Counted from the first letter of the stretch, positions 17,892-27,000 are shown. The stretch is DNA of 64,000 bases from Blautia sp. OF03-15BH (GCF_003463065.1 NZ_QSCM01000005.1:186001-250000), one strand, 5' to 3'. Numbers and translations: made by a program. The notes: a model not told the origin generated them from the letters alone.

Positions 17892-17899
17892 AAGATAAA

Positions 17900-17940
17900 A
17901 AGCAGCTCAGTCATTTATATGGCCGGGCTGTTTTTTTATC
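17900..17940 (+). terminator. Terminator of aminopeptidase gene
   Basis: CAGCTC and GGGCTG arms separated by about 16 nt and followed by seven T residues. Confidence 0.7.
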
Positions 17941-17946
17941 CAAAAT

Positions 17947-18118
17947 CATGATTACACGGATTGTTTCGTGCTTTGCACTCCCACAATCCTTCCCGCTATT
18001 CGCATATCGTGGGATTAACATCCCACTTTTATGCTCATATCGGGGCGTGTCCCAAGGTCATTCTCCCACCCTTGTGCAAGCACAGGTGGGAGAATGACCT
18101 TTTGACACTGTAATCATG
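17947..18118. repeat. Hairpin-rich element with 10-bp terminal inverted repeats
   Basis: Perfect inverted ends CATGATTACA (17947-17956) and TGTAATCATG (18109-18118) enclose about 172 bp. Inside are a 17-bp perfect stem (18054-18070 with 18085-18101, core GGTCATTCTCCCACC) and smaller pairs (GGATTGT / ACAATCC; GTGGGAT / ATCCCAC). No protein frame. No clear target duplication flanks it. It could be a MITE-like insertion or a structured RNA. Confidence 0.6.
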
Positions 18119-18126
18119 GAATTATC

Positions 18127-18176
18127 TTGACAGATGGAAAAAGAGGTGCTATGGTTAGTTACATAAGTAATGAACC
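18127..18176 (+). promoter_or_regulatory. Promoter and palindromic operator of gntR-ABC operon
   Basis: TTGACA (18127-18132), 17 bp, TATGGT (18150-18155). An interrupted palindrome overlaps the -10 and start site (18153-18176): GGTT, two bases, TTAC, four bases, GTAA, two bases, AACC. This fits autorepression by the YtrA-type regulator encoded next. Confidence 0.7.
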
Positions 18177-18196
18177 ACATAACCGGTTGAAAGGAA

Positions 18197-18598
18197 GTGA
18201 ATTACTTGCAGGAAATCTTAAACCAGGAGAAGTCGATCTATCTGCAGATCAAGGAGATGATTGAACAGGATATACTGAGAGATATCCTCCTGGAAGAAGA
18301 GCGGGTGCCGAGCACGAATGAGCTGGCCAGACTGTATGCGATCAATCCGGCTACAGCGGCCAAGGGAATCAATCTTCTGGTGGAGGAAGGGATTTTGTAC
18401 AAGAAACGGGGAATCGGAATGTTTGTCGCAGAGGGGGCAAAGGCAGCGATTATGAAAAAGAGAAAAGAATGCTTTTTTGATGATTACATCAGAGGACTTC
18501 TCCTGGAGGCGGCATCCCTGGGAATTTCCAAAAAGGAACTGATTGAGATGATCGCCGGTGCGGGAGAGCAGGATGAAGAAGCATCGGGAAACGCCTGA
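18197..18598 (+). CDS. GntR-family (YtrA-type) regulator
   Basis: A 133-residue short GntR protein: winged helix at about 10-75 (YLQIKEMIEQDIL, VPSTNELARLYAINPATAAKGINLL) and a short C-terminal helical tail. This size and lack of a sensor domain mark the YtrA subfamily, which usually controls adjacent ABC transporters in response to cell-envelope or antibiotic stress. The GTG at 18197 is very close to the AAAGGA site; the in-frame TTG at 18206 has better spacing and may be the real start. Confidence 0.9.
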   Translation: MNYLQEILNQEKSIYLQIKEMIEQDILRDILLEEERVPSTNELARLYAINPATAAKGINLLVEEGILYKKRGIGMFVAEGAKAAIMKKRKECFFDDYIRGLLLEAASLGISKKELIEMIAGAGEQDEEASGNA

Positions 18599-18624
18599 GA
18601 GCTGATGGGATAATGGAGGAACGT

Positions 18625-19506
18625 ATGGAACAGCTGATCTGTGAAAATATCTCAAAAAACTATAAATCAAAGGATGCTCTTCAAGATGTGAGCCTCACCC
18701 TGGAGAAAGGGAAGATCTACGGGCTTATCGGAAGAAACGGAGCCGGAAAGACCACCCTTCTTTCTATCCTGAGTGCTCAGAATCCGCCATCCGGAGGAAG
18801 AGTCGTACTGGAAACGGAGGGAGAAAGCCTTCCCGTCTGGGAAAACGAAAAGGCGCTGAGCCATATCTGTTTTTCCAGGGAACTGAATGTGGGGAAAAAT
18901 ACGTCACTTTCAGCCATAAAGATAAAGGATTATCTGCGGACGGCTTCTGTTTATCTGCCGTACTGGGATCAGCGGATGGCAGATGAGCTGATCCGGAAAT
19001 TCCATCTGGATGTGAAGCAGAAGATCGGCAGGCTGAGTAAGGGCATGGTTTCCATGGTGACCATCATCGTGGCTCTGGCCAGCAAGGCGGATTTTACTTT
19101 TCTGGATGAGCCCGTATCCGGTCTGGATGTGGTGGCCAGGGAGCAGTTTTACAGGATCCTTCTGGATGAATTTACGGAGACAGGAAGAACCTTTGTGATC
19201 TCCACTCATATCATGGAGGAGGCTGCAGACCTCTTTGAGGAGGTCGTCATGATAAAGAACGGGAAGCTGCTTTTGAAGGAAAATACGCAGGAGCTTCTGG
19301 AAACCTGTGTGCATATTTCCGGAAAAGCAGAAGAAGTGGACCGGGCGGCTGAAGGTCTGGAAAAGCATCAGGAAGAACGGCTTGGCCGCAGCAAGAGCCT
19401 GATGGTCCGGCTGAAGAAAGGACAGAAGATCGGAAAAGCCGATGTGACCGTTCAGCCCATGAGTCTGGAAAAGGTCTTTGTGGCACTTTGCGGCGAGGAG
19501 GAGTAG
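18625..19506 (+). CDS. ABC transporter ATPase (YtrB-like)
   Basis: A 293-residue ATPase: Walker A GRNGAGKTT, a degenerate signature LSKGM in place of LSGGQ, Walker B FLDEP and the switch His in STHIM. The ATG at 18625 is chosen over 18613 because the GGAGG lies between them. Degenerate signatures are typical of this export subfamily. It should power the two membrane proteins that follow. The gene ends one base before the next start. Confidence 0.92.
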   Translation: MEQLICENISKNYKSKDALQDVSLTLEKGKIYGLIGRNGAGKTTLLSILSAQNPPSGGRVVLETEGESLPVWENEKALSHICFSRELNVGKNTSLSAIKIKDYLRTASVYLPYWDQRMADELIRKFHLDVKQKIGRLSKGMVSMVTIIVALASKADFTFLDEPVSGLDVVAREQFYRILLDEFTETGRTFVISTHIMEEAADLFEEVVMIKNGKLLLKENTQELLETCVHISGKAEEVDRAAEGLEKHQEERLGRSKSLMVRLKKGQKIGKADVTVQPMSLEKVFVALCGEEE

Positions 19507-19507
19507 G

Positions 19508-20182
19508 ATGAACAGAAAGAAATTTTTGTTTTACGGACGGCTCTGGTGTCTCACGGTTGGTTCTGCTCTGGCAGCAGGTCTGATCCTTGTTCTGTTTGGC
19601 CTGTTCCAGCAGAGAGAGATCGCAGGGAAGATCTTCTGGTACCTTTTGGGCGTAGATTGCCTGATGGCCGGGGGGGTCTGTCTTCTGATCGTTCCCTTCA
19701 GTACGTACCTGTCCACAGTTCCGCTGATGCTGGCAACCGGCTGCAGGAGAAAAGAAGTGATCCGGAATTTCCAGATCCTGAAGCTTTTAAACATACTCGG
19801 GATCCTGGCAGTCCTCGGGATCTTTCTGCTGCTGCAGTCTGTGATGGGAGGGGATTTGGTGGACAAGGAACGGTTGCGCTCCACTTTTCTGGCCGGAATC
19901 CTGGTTCTGGCAGCATGCGGATCCATCGGAAATCTGACAGGCGCTCTTTCTAATATCATCGGGCGATGGGTCCTTATCATTTATATGCTTGTCAGCGGTC
20001 TTGCCGGTGGTTTTGTCGGAGTGATCATGGAAATTTCTTCCGGACCGGAGGTGGAAACCTTTGGAATGATCCTTGGAGACTGGAGATTTCTCACAGCGGC
20101 CGTTGTTGCAGCGCTTTTGTCTTGCACCGCAGATCTGATCGGTTCCCGGCTGATCCTGAGACGGACAGAGGTACGCTGCTGA
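19508..20182 (+). CDS. ABC exporter membrane subunit 1 (unrecognised family)
   Basis: A 224-residue protein with about six hydrophobic segments (LTVGSALAAGLILVLFGLF at the start). The ATG at 19508 follows GAGGAG; an in-frame ATG 30 bases earlier lies inside the ATPase gene. I recognise no named domain, but position directly after the ATPase and before a similar protein suggests a permease half. Confidence 0.75.
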   Translation: MNRKKFLFYGRLWCLTVGSALAAGLILVLFGLFQQREIAGKIFWYLLGVDCLMAGGVCLLIVPFSTYLSTVPLMLATGCRRKEVIRNFQILKLLNILGILAVLGIFLLLQSVMGGDLVDKERLRSTFLAGILVLAACGSIGNLTGALSNIIGRWVLIIYMLVSGLAGGFVGVIMEISSGPEVETFGMILGDWRFLTAAVVAALLSCTADLIGSRLILRRTEVRC

Positions 20183-20195
20183 AGGAGGAAAAAAT

Positions 20196-20924
20196 ATGCG
20201 AAAAAGTATAGGGCAGGAATTATATCTTTACCGGTCAAACATGGGGATTCTGGCAGCAGTTTCAACTGTATCCTGGCTGGCCGGCATTCTCGGGATGATG
20301 GTCTTTCAGCAGCTGACGAAGAGCGGGGAAGCACTTTTTCCCATAGGGACCGTGATGCTTTTATGGGTTGGCGTTATTTTTTCTCTGTTTGTGTTGGCAA
20401 ATATCGTTCCTCATAATTTTGATCTGGCTGTTTCCATGGGGAAAACAAGGAAACATTATCTTCCGGCGGCGGTCTGCGTGATCTTTCTTGAGACACTTGT
20501 CATCTATGTGCTGGCAGCTCTGGGTTTTCGGGCTGAACGGGAACTTTACCGGGCACTTTATCATGGAAGGGAACTGATGGGAAATCTCGGACCGTTCCTC
20601 ACGCCGGCCTGGATCCTGTGTTACGCCATTTTCGAGACCGGATGCATCTGTCTGTATGGCGGGATGCTCAAAAAGAACCGGAAAGTGGGAGCCATCTGCT
20701 GGATCATCGTGTGGATAACGGCCTGCTGGTCTTCCGGAGGCTTCTGGGGAGAGTATGAAGAGGCAGAACATTCCCTGATGAACAGCTTTGCTTTCTGGGG
20801 CTATCAGCTCCGGCTCTGGTATACCGGTTTTCCTCTGGGAACCCGTATGGCGATCCTGGTAGTGTGCGGTCTGGCGGGCTGTTGTATCATGTATCTGATG
20901 CTGCGCAAAGAGGCAGCGGATTAA
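20196..20924 (+). CDS. ABC exporter membrane subunit 2 (unrecognised family)
   Basis: A 242-residue protein with about six hydrophobic segments and a cytoplasmic KTRKHYLPAA loop. A good AAGGAGG ribosome site stands before the ATG. By position and topology it is the likely second membrane half for the YtrB-like ATPase. Confidence 0.75.
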   Translation: MRKSIGQELYLYRSNMGILAAVSTVSWLAGILGMMVFQQLTKSGEALFPIGTVMLLWVGVIFSLFVLANIVPHNFDLAVSMGKTRKHYLPAAVCVIFLETLVIYVLAALGFRAERELYRALYHGRELMGNLGPFLTPAWILCYAIFETGCICLYGGMLKKNRKVGAICWIIVWITACWSSGGFWGEYEEAEHSLMNSFAFWGYQLRLWYTGFPLGTRMAILVVCGLAGCCIMYLMLRKEAAD

Positions 20925-20936
20925 GGAGGAGAAGCT

Positions 20937-21854
20937 ATGAAACTGGAAGTAAAAAATCTTCACAAAAGCTTTGGAGAAACAGAAGTGCTCCACGGAATCT
21001 CATTTTCCGTGGAGAGCGGACGGGCGCTTGGTCTCCTGGGCCGGAACGGAGCCGGAAAGACTACGACCATCCGGATCCTGATGCAGGTCTTTGGGGCAAA
21101 TGAGGGAACGGTACTTCTGGACGGCGTCCCGTTTTCCCCGAAAAAGATCGGCATCGGTTATCTTCCGGAGGAGAGAGGACTCTATCCGAAAAAAACAGTC
21201 ACGGAGCAGCTGATGTATCTGGCCGCACTCCGCGGCATGAAAAGGACAGAGGCGGCAAAGGCGGTAAAACACTGGCTGGAACGGATGGGTGTGGAAGATT
21301 ATGCGTCCCGGAAGCTGGAGACTCTGTCCAAAGGAAACCAGCAGAAGGTTCAGCTGGCCGCTACTTTGCTTCACGATCCGCCGGTGATCATTCTGGATGA
21401 ACCGTTTTCCGGCCTGGATCCTGTCAATTCCCAGGTATTAAAGGATGTGATCCGGGAGCAGATCGAAAAAGAGAAGCTGGTGATCTTTTCCAGCCATCAG
21501 ATGGGCTATGTGGAAGAATTCTGTCATGATATCGTCATCATGAATCACGGAAATGCCGTTTTGGCCGGTGATCTCAGGGAACTTAAGAAAACCTTCGGCC
21601 ATGGGCGGCTGGTACTTTCCCTCAACGGAAAAAGCGGAGAGGAAACGGAAACCCTGGTGCGGGAACGCTATGCGGGACTGGTGGTGCCTGACGGGATCCA
21701 TGCGGATCATGTGGTACTGAAAATGATCGGAGAGACGAAAAAAACAGATGTTTTCAGGGCTCTGGCCCAGGCGGACCTGGATGTGGAAAGCTTTGGAGAC
21801 TACCGGCCGTCGCTCAATGATATTTTTGTGGAAAGTGCAGGTGATGAGGCATGA
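20937..21854 (+). CDS. ABC transporter ATPase, NatA-like
   Basis: A 305-residue ATPase with Walker A GRNGAGKTTTIRIL, Q-loop region GYLPEERGLYPKKTV, signature LSKGNQQKVQ and Walker B VIILDEPFSGLDP. The YLPEERGLY and SKGNQQK forms are typical of the NatA Na+-exporter-like group. A C-terminal extension of about 80 residues follows. Its stop overlaps the next start (ATGA), so it is coupled to the NatB-like permease. Confidence 0.92.
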   Translation: MKLEVKNLHKSFGETEVLHGISFSVESGRALGLLGRNGAGKTTTIRILMQVFGANEGTVLLDGVPFSPKKIGIGYLPEERGLYPKKTVTEQLMYLAALRGMKRTEAAKAVKHWLERMGVEDYASRKLETLSKGNQQKVQLAATLLHDPPVIILDEPFSGLDPVNSQVLKDVIREQIEKEKLVIFSSHQMGYVEEFCHDIVIMNHGNAVLAGDLRELKKTFGHGRLVLSLNGKSGEETETLVRERYAGLVVPDGIHADHVVLKMIGETKKTDVFRALAQADLDVESFGDYRPSLNDIFVESAGDEA

Positions 21855-23122
21855 AGCAGTTTCTGAACGTTTTGAAATTTGAACTGGGCAACTATTTTAA
21901 AAGCCGGAGCTTTATGGTGACAACGGTGCTTCTGGCTCTTGTGGTGGCAGCGGCAGTCGCACTTCCGCCAGTGTTTATGAAAGGCAGTTTTTCCGATGTT
22001 TTCGGAGGTGGAAAGGAAAGCAGCAAAGAAACTGCAGAAAGCAGTTCCGGAGCGGATAACTATGATCCGGATGCGGCTCTTTTGGGAATCGCTGATCCGG
22101 AAGGCTTCGTGAGCGATCTTGCCGGGCTGACGGATCGGATGCCGGGGTATCAATGGAAGGTTTTCGACAGTGCCGATGAACTGGAGCAGTTTGTAGAGGC
22201 AGGCGGCGACGGCGGTTTCCTCCTGACCGGAAAATTCACCTATACTTATGTGGTGCGGGACCGGTCACTTCTGGACAGCCTGGATTCGGAATTTTCTGAA
22301 ATCTACACCTCATATTGGCAGGAAAAAGAGCTGGAGGAGGCAGGTATTGCCGCATCAAAAGTACAGGAAATCCTGAACCAGAGCAGCATCTCCACGATGC
22401 AGATCCTTGGAAAAGACGGAGCCAGCAATTACTGGTATACATACATCCTCGTTTTTGTCCTGTACTTCCTGGTGATCTTTTACGGACAGATGATCGCCAC
22501 CTCCATCACCAGTGAGAAGAGCAACCGGGCCATTGAGGTTCTGGTGACGACCGTAGACAGCACCAGCCTGATCTTCGGAAAAGTGATCGCGGGAGCCATC
22601 AGTGGTATTTTTCAGGCAGGAGTGATCCTGGGAAGTGGCCTTATCGCATATCATTTCTGCGGGGCCGGCTGGGATTACCGTCTGGATTTTCTGTTTCACA
22701 TCCCGGCAGAGGTCTGGGCTGCCTTTATCGTCTTCGGTCTTCTGAGTTATCTTTTGTATGCTTTCCTTTTCGGCATGCTGGGAGCTCTGGTGTCAAAGAC
22801 AGAAGATATCAGTAAATCAGCCACTCCCGTGACCATGGTCTTTGTGGTATCCTTCATCATTACCATGACAGGAATGAACGAGAGTGATATGCTGTTGATG
22901 AAGGTGGCTTCTTTTATCCCCTTCACTTCCGGAAATGCCATGTTTGCCAGGATTGCACTGGGCAGCGTTTCCCCTGTGGAAGTGGTGGTTTCCGCAGTGC
23001 TTCTGGCGGCAACGGTGGTTTTCCTGGGCTGGCTGGCAGCAAAGATCTTCCGTTTCGGGACACTGATGTACGGAAATCCGATCAAATTTACACAGGCATT
23101 GAAAAAACTCCGGGAGCAGTAA
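21851..23122 (+). CDS. ABC-2 permease, NatB-like
   Basis: A 423-residue membrane protein of the ABC-2 type 3 family: one N-terminal membrane segment, a large extracellular loop rich in Ser/Glu (about 50-190), then five segments (YTYILVFVLYFLVIFYGQMIA onwards, with SEKSNRAIEVLVTTV between). With the preceding ATPase it forms an exporter of Na+ or another cationic or hydrophobic compound. It ends only three bases from the stop of the convergent DUF885 gene, leaving no room for a terminator. Confidence 0.9.
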   Translation: MKQFLNVLKFELGNYFKSRSFMVTTVLLALVVAAAVALPPVFMKGSFSDVFGGGKESSKETAESSSGADNYDPDAALLGIADPEGFVSDLAGLTDRMPGYQWKVFDSADELEQFVEAGGDGGFLLTGKFTYTYVVRDRSLLDSLDSEFSEIYTSYWQEKELEEAGIAASKVQEILNQSSISTMQILGKDGASNYWYTYILVFVLYFLVIFYGQMIATSITSEKSNRAIEVLVTTVDSTSLIFGKVIAGAISGIFQAGVILGSGLIAYHFCGAGWDYRLDFLFHIPAEVWAAFIVFGLLSYLLYAFLFGMLGALVSKTEDISKSATPVTMVFVVSFIITMTGMNESDMLLMKVASFIPFTSGNAMFARIALGSVSPVEVVVSAVLLAATVVFLGWLAAKIFRFGTLMYGNPIKFTQALKKLREQ

Positions 23123-23125
23123 GCA

Positions 23126-24949
23126 TCACTTCCCGAGAAGATAATGACTTACGACAGGAAACGGGGCAGGGCCGATCTCGAGGACCTTCTGATGGAAGGT
23201 TTTCAGAGAGAAGGCACTGCCTTTTTTCTCTTTATATGCATCCCGGAGGTCTTCGAAGGTCAGGTACCCCACATAATAGCGCAGATAGTTGGCAGGAGCT
23301 TCCAGAAGTACCTGGTAAAGTGTCCGGGCGGAAGAGGGCTCAAAGCCGAATTTTCCAAGTGCTTCTGCGACATCTTCTTCGGCAAAACCATGATAATGGA
23401 CCGCAATGTCCATAAGAGCAGACAGCCCCAGAGTGAGAGAACGGTTCAGGCGATAGAGCTCCGCCAGGTTCGGATCTGTGTCAGACAGACCATAGGCATA
23501 CATTTCCACATAGGTGGCCCAGCCTTCGATGTAGCCGCCAAAATTCAGAAGGCTTCGTACCGGATCTGAGATGCTTTTTCCGCTCAGGACTGTCTGGTAA
23601 AGATGGCCTGGATATCCCTCATGGGCCAGGGTGGTATAGAGGTCCAGGGCCGTGTAGGTGGAAGCGCGGTTGATGTAGATCACATTTTCCGTGAGGTCAT
23701 CCAGAGGGGGCGTAAGATAAAAAGCAGGGCTTAAGTAGTCTTCCAGAGAATCCGGAACGTATTTGACAGAAAAAGAAACCTCCGGTGCGGTGGGAAAGTC
23801 AGCGGTGATCTTTTCCTGAAGGTCCGTAAGGATTCTGTTTGGCGTCCATTCAGCCAGGGCTTTTTCCTCCAGTTCCCGGCCTGACGGGTCAGCGGCATAC
23901 CAGCCGTCGGCATTTAATATGGAAGAAGGAGAGTTATCCAGCGAGAAAGCGATGGCACTTCCGAGGGTCTCCCGGGAGAGAAGCTCCGGGTGGGCGCCTG
24001 CCAGTGCCGTGAGTTTCCGGAAATCCTCTTTCAGCTGTTTTTCAATACGTTTCTGAATGGTATCCACGGAAGCCCAGGAGCCGGTAGAATCACGGACCAG
24101 ATATTCGTAATAGGCGGTTCCGCCGGGAAGTCCGGAGAGCCCCTGCTGATTTCTGCCGGTGCTTTTCAGGGCGGTCAGCCCACGGATCAGAAGCTGGTAA
24201 GCGGGGATGACGTGTTCGAGAACGGCTTTCTCGTTTTCCTCCAGAAACTGTTTTTTTTCCACCTGAGTCAGAAAACCGGCTTCCCGGATCTTTGCCGAAA
24301 AACCGGTAATGAGGAAATTTTCTGCCGGTTCCCGGATAAAGGCACTGCACTGGTCGATGACTGCCTGTGCCGAGGAGGCGCTCATAAAAAGCCCCTCTTT
24401 GGCTTTCGCCTCTTCAAAATGAAGCAAAGTCGTATAATATTCATCCATTTCCTTCAAAAGCGCCAGATAAGTTTCTACATCGGAGCGGCTGCGAAAAGCA
24501 TATTCGGCCAGAAGGACGGGGAGCTGCGCCTGTGTACCGATGGTGGGACCCAGCGGCTCGGCATAAAGCATAAATCGCTGACCGGAGAGCTGATTCTTGA
24601 AATAGAGCTCCAGGATGTCATAGGTCAGCCGGTTTTCTCTGGAAAGTGTCTGACGGGGGAAACGGCGAAGGGCCTCCTGGTAATTTTCAAGAGCCAGGGC
24701 GGAGGTTTTCAGGATTTCCGGTTCTGCACTTCCAAGTGTGACTGGAACGTCCGAAAGACCGTAATTTTCCGGATGTTTCAGGGTATAGTGAAGATTTAAA
24801 GTGTTTCCGGTAAGTTCATTCCGGAAGATCTGTCCGGTAAACTGCCGGAAGGAACGGTTGTTGAAAAAAATGCAGGCGGAAAAGACCAGGAAAAAAAGAG
24901 CAGGGAGAAACAGAAGGGTGAGAAAAGAAGGGAGTTTTCGATCTTTCAT
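23126..24949 (-). CDS. DUF885 family zinc-peptidase-like protein, membrane-anchored or secreted
   Basis: A 607-residue DUF885 protein. An N-terminal hydrophobic segment (FLTLLFLPALFFLVFSACIF) should anchor or export it; the Cys there has a poor lipobox (FSAC). The putative metal motif HEGYPGHLYQ, followed by GYIEGWATYVEMYAYG, is intact. The family is thought to be metallopeptidase-related, with no well-established substrate. A GGAG ribosome site precedes the ATG. Confidence 0.88.
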   Translation of the reverse strand: MKDRKLPSFLTLLFLPALFFLVFSACIFFNNRSFRQFTGQIFRNELTGNTLNLHYTLKHPENYGLSDVPVTLGSAEPEILKTSALALENYQEALRRFPRQTLSRENRLTYDILELYFKNQLSGQRFMLYAEPLGPTIGTQAQLPVLLAEYAFRSRSDVETYLALLKEMDEYYTTLLHFEEAKAKEGLFMSASSAQAVIDQCSAFIREPAENFLITGFSAKIREAGFLTQVEKKQFLEENEKAVLEHVIPAYQLLIRGLTALKSTGRNQQGLSGLPGGTAYYEYLVRDSTGSWASVDTIQKRIEKQLKEDFRKLTALAGAHPELLSRETLGSAIAFSLDNSPSSILNADGWYAADPSGRELEEKALAEWTPNRILTDLQEKITADFPTAPEVSFSVKYVPDSLEDYLSPAFYLTPPLDDLTENVIYINRASTYTALDLYTTLAHEGYPGHLYQTVLSGKSISDPVRSLLNFGGYIEGWATYVEMYAYGLSDTDPNLAELYRLNRSLTLGLSALMDIAVHYHGFAEEDVAEALGKFGFEPSSARTLYQVLLEAPANYLRYYVGYLTFEDLRDAYKEKKGSAFSLKTFHQKVLEIGPAPFPVVSHYLLGK

Positions 24950-24993
24950 AAGAAGCTCCGAATGGATTTTTAGTACAATTCTATGAAAAAAAG

Positions 24994-25020
24994 ACGGGAA
25001 ACATGAATGTTTCCCGCCGC
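24994..25020 (-). terminator. Minus-strand terminator
   Basis: Stem CGGGAAACAT / ATGTTTCCCG with a T-run on the minus strand. It lies downstream of a possible small minus-strand ORF rather than of trmB, which has its own terminator. Confidence 0.7.
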
Positions 25021-25032
25021 ATGGAGCAGAAA

Positions 25033-25176
25033 TCAGCAGGAACGCTTACCGGGAAGCTCCTTCACCAGTTGTCTGACCTGGTCAAGAGACCTTCTTATCC
25101 TCAGAAACTGGCGGTCTGCTTTCGGGATACAGTAGATCCGAAGCCCCAGCCATTCCGGAAAACGGATTCTTCGCAA
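25033..25176 (-). CDS. Possible small basic protein (47 residues)
   Basis: A minus-strand frame from TTG at 25176 to TGA at 25033 encodes a basic, tryptophan-containing peptide (RRIRFPEWLGLRIYCIPKAD, then a helical KELPGKRSC end). It sits between two minus-strand terminators, with AAGGAAG about 25 bases upstream and a TATAAT-like box before that. Only a TTG start is available, so this may be a remnant. Otherwise 24950-25216 holds no other gene. Confidence 0.3.
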   Translation of the reverse strand: MRRIRFPEWLGLRIYCIPKADRQFLRIRRSLDQVRQLVKELPGKRSC

Positions 25177-25216
25177 AAGATCACCGGAGAGAAAGCTTCC
25201 TTATTATATATGAAAA

Positions 25217-25260
25217 AACAGGCTCAGACGTGCATATGCACATCTGAGCCTGTCGCAAAA
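25217..25260 (-). terminator. Terminator of trmB
   Basis: Strong stem ACAGGCTCAGA / TCTGAGCCTGT with TGCATATGCA in the loop region, followed on the minus strand by TTTTTTC. Confidence 0.85.
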
Positions 25261-25270
25261 ACGATTGTTT

Positions 25271-25945
25271 TTATTTTGCTTCCCGCTTTGGCTTGCGGAT
25301 CACAAGCTTATGGATGGGATTGCGAAGATTACTGAATTTCCGCTCATATTCGGTCATGACATTGCCTTCCATGAGCTCTTTGTCATGATGCAGATCATAC
25401 GTGCAGAGCAAAAGCTCCCAGCCGCTTTCCTTCACTTCTTCCAGAGAGAAATCAAAAAGGCTGCGGTTATCTGTTTTGAATTCCACAAGACCGTCATCAG
25501 CCAGAATCTCTTCATAACGGGCGAGAAATTCCCGGGAGGTGAGTCTTCGTCTTGCATGACGTTCCTTTGGCCAGGGATCGGAAAAATTCAGGTAGATCCG
25601 GTCTACCTCCCCTTTTCCGAAAATCTCCGGAAGATCCTTGGCATCTATGCAGAGGTAACGGAGATTAGGAAATTCTTCTCCACATTCTTCTGTGAGAAGC
25701 TCCCGTTTCTGAAGGGCGCGGTAGAGAACGCTTGTGTAGCGCTCGATGCCGATATAGTTGATCTCCGGATTTCTTCTGGAAAGCTCAGTGATAAACTGAC
25801 CTTTTCCCATGCCGACTTCGATGTAGAGTGGCTGTTCCTTGCCGAAAACCTCATTCCAGTGACCTTTTTTGGCTGCCGGGTCCTGAATGACCCAGGGGCT
25901 TGCGGATACGGCTTCGTCCGCACCCGGTATATTTCTTAAACGCAT
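25271..25945 (-). CDS. trmB: tRNA (guanine-N7)-methyltransferase TrmB
   Basis: A 224-residue SAM-dependent methyltransferase that makes m7G46 in tRNAs. The SAM-binding start reads YIEVGMGKGQFI, followed by NYIGIERYTSVLYRAL, RYLCIDAKDLPE and the conserved NFSDPWPKERHARRRLTS block. The start at 25945 is preferred to 25993 because GGAGATATTACC precedes it and homologues begin MRLRNI. Single gene with its own terminator. Confidence 0.96.
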   Translation of the reverse strand: MRLRNIPGADEAVSASPWVIQDPAAKKGHWNEVFGKEQPLYIEVGMGKGQFITELSRRNPEINYIGIERYTSVLYRALQKRELLTEECGEEFPNLRYLCIDAKDLPEIFGKGEVDRIYLNFSDPWPKERHARRRLTSREFLARYEEILADDGLVEFKTDNRSLFDFSLEEVKESGWELLLCTYDLHHDKELMEGNVMTEYERKFSNLRNPIHKLVIRKPKREAK

Positions 25946-26030
25946 GGTAATATCTCCTTTTTCGTCTGTTTGACCTTTTGACTTTGGCATCATAGCATAT
26001 TTCCGGCCTTTTTTCTACAAAAACTTCTTT

Positions 26031-26927
26031 TCATGAAGGTTCTTTTCCTTTTAAAAGGCGGCTCAGGTGGCGGGCTGCCATACTTAGGGGTTTCTGGCGA
26101 TCTTCTACGATACAGATATGACGTCCTTCGATCTTTTCCTCAATCTCAATTTCCACAATGCTGCCAGTCTCCAGCTCTTTTCCCACCAGTTCCCGTGGGA
26201 TAAAGCCAACACCAAGCCCCTGACGGATGACAGGAACCATAAGATCTGCCGTGGCAAGTTCGATGTCCGGCTTGAGGATCAGGCCGTGCGCGGCATAAAA
26301 CTCCTTATAAAGAGCGTAAGTCATGGTATTTTCTGCCAGAGAGACAAAAGGATACTGCTGCACCTCAGAGAGAGGGACCTTTTTTCCTTTCAGATACGAG
26401 TAGTTGTGTCCGCCGGCCAGGATATCCTGGCATTCTTTGACCAGTGTGACCCGAAAAAGCGGATCCTCGCGGATCGGAGTCGTTACGACGGCCAGATCCG
26501 TCTTTCCGGCCTTTAAGTCTGCCAGTGTGTTTGGAGTGGTGCCGCTGGTGAGCTTCAGACGTACCCCCGGGTATTGCCGGTGAAAGGCGGAGAGCTTTTC
26601 CAGAAGAAAGCAGTGAAGGGCAGTTTCTGTGACACCGATGTAGACGGAGCCGTTCTGGTACCCCAGGGTACCGCCGATGTTTTCCTCACCCTTGAAGATC
26701 TGCTCGCAGGCGGGAGCGACATATTGATAGAGCTGTTCCCCTTCCGCAGTCAGGGATACGCCGCGCTTGGTCCGGATAAAAAGCCGGCAGCCAAGTTCGG
26801 TCTCAAGAGCCTGCATGCAGCGGGAAACGGAAGGCTGGCTGGAAAGCAGTGCCTTGGCGGCCAGGGTGAAATTCTGGTATTTTGCTACATAATAAAAGAT
26901 TTTATAATATTCAAAATTTGCTGCCAT
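26031..26927 (-). CDS. LysR-family regulator
   Basis: A 298-residue LysR regulator: N-terminal helix-turn-helix (FYYVAKYQNFTLAAKALLSSQPSVSRCMQALE) and a two-lobed sensor domain. It is divergent from the V-ATPase operon across 340 bp, but no functional link can be shown. The ribosome site AAAGGA precedes the ATG. The inducer is unknown. Confidence 0.94.
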   Translation of the reverse strand: MAANFEYYKIFYYVAKYQNFTLAAKALLSSQPSVSRCMQALETELGCRLFIRTKRGVSLTAEGEQLYQYVAPACEQIFKGEENIGGTLGYQNGSVYIGVTETALHCFLLEKLSAFHRQYPGVRLKLTSGTTPNTLADLKAGKTDLAVVTTPIREDPLFRVTLVKECQDILAGGHNYSYLKGKKVPLSEVQQYPFVSLAENTMTYALYKEFYAAHGLILKPDIELATADLMVPVIRQGLGVGFIPRELVGKELETGSIVEIEIEEKIEGRHICIVEDRQKPLSMAARHLSRLLKGKEPS

Positions 26928-27000
26928 GAGTCTTCCTTTTATAAAGTTTTTTTATTATGGGTATAAAAAATAGTCATTTTTCAAATGCAACTGATTTCAG

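Noticed and set aside
17947..18118. IS66-like element as at 52046 and 53778
   Set aside because: The ends do not begin with GTAA in the outward direction and no 8-bp duplication flanks them.
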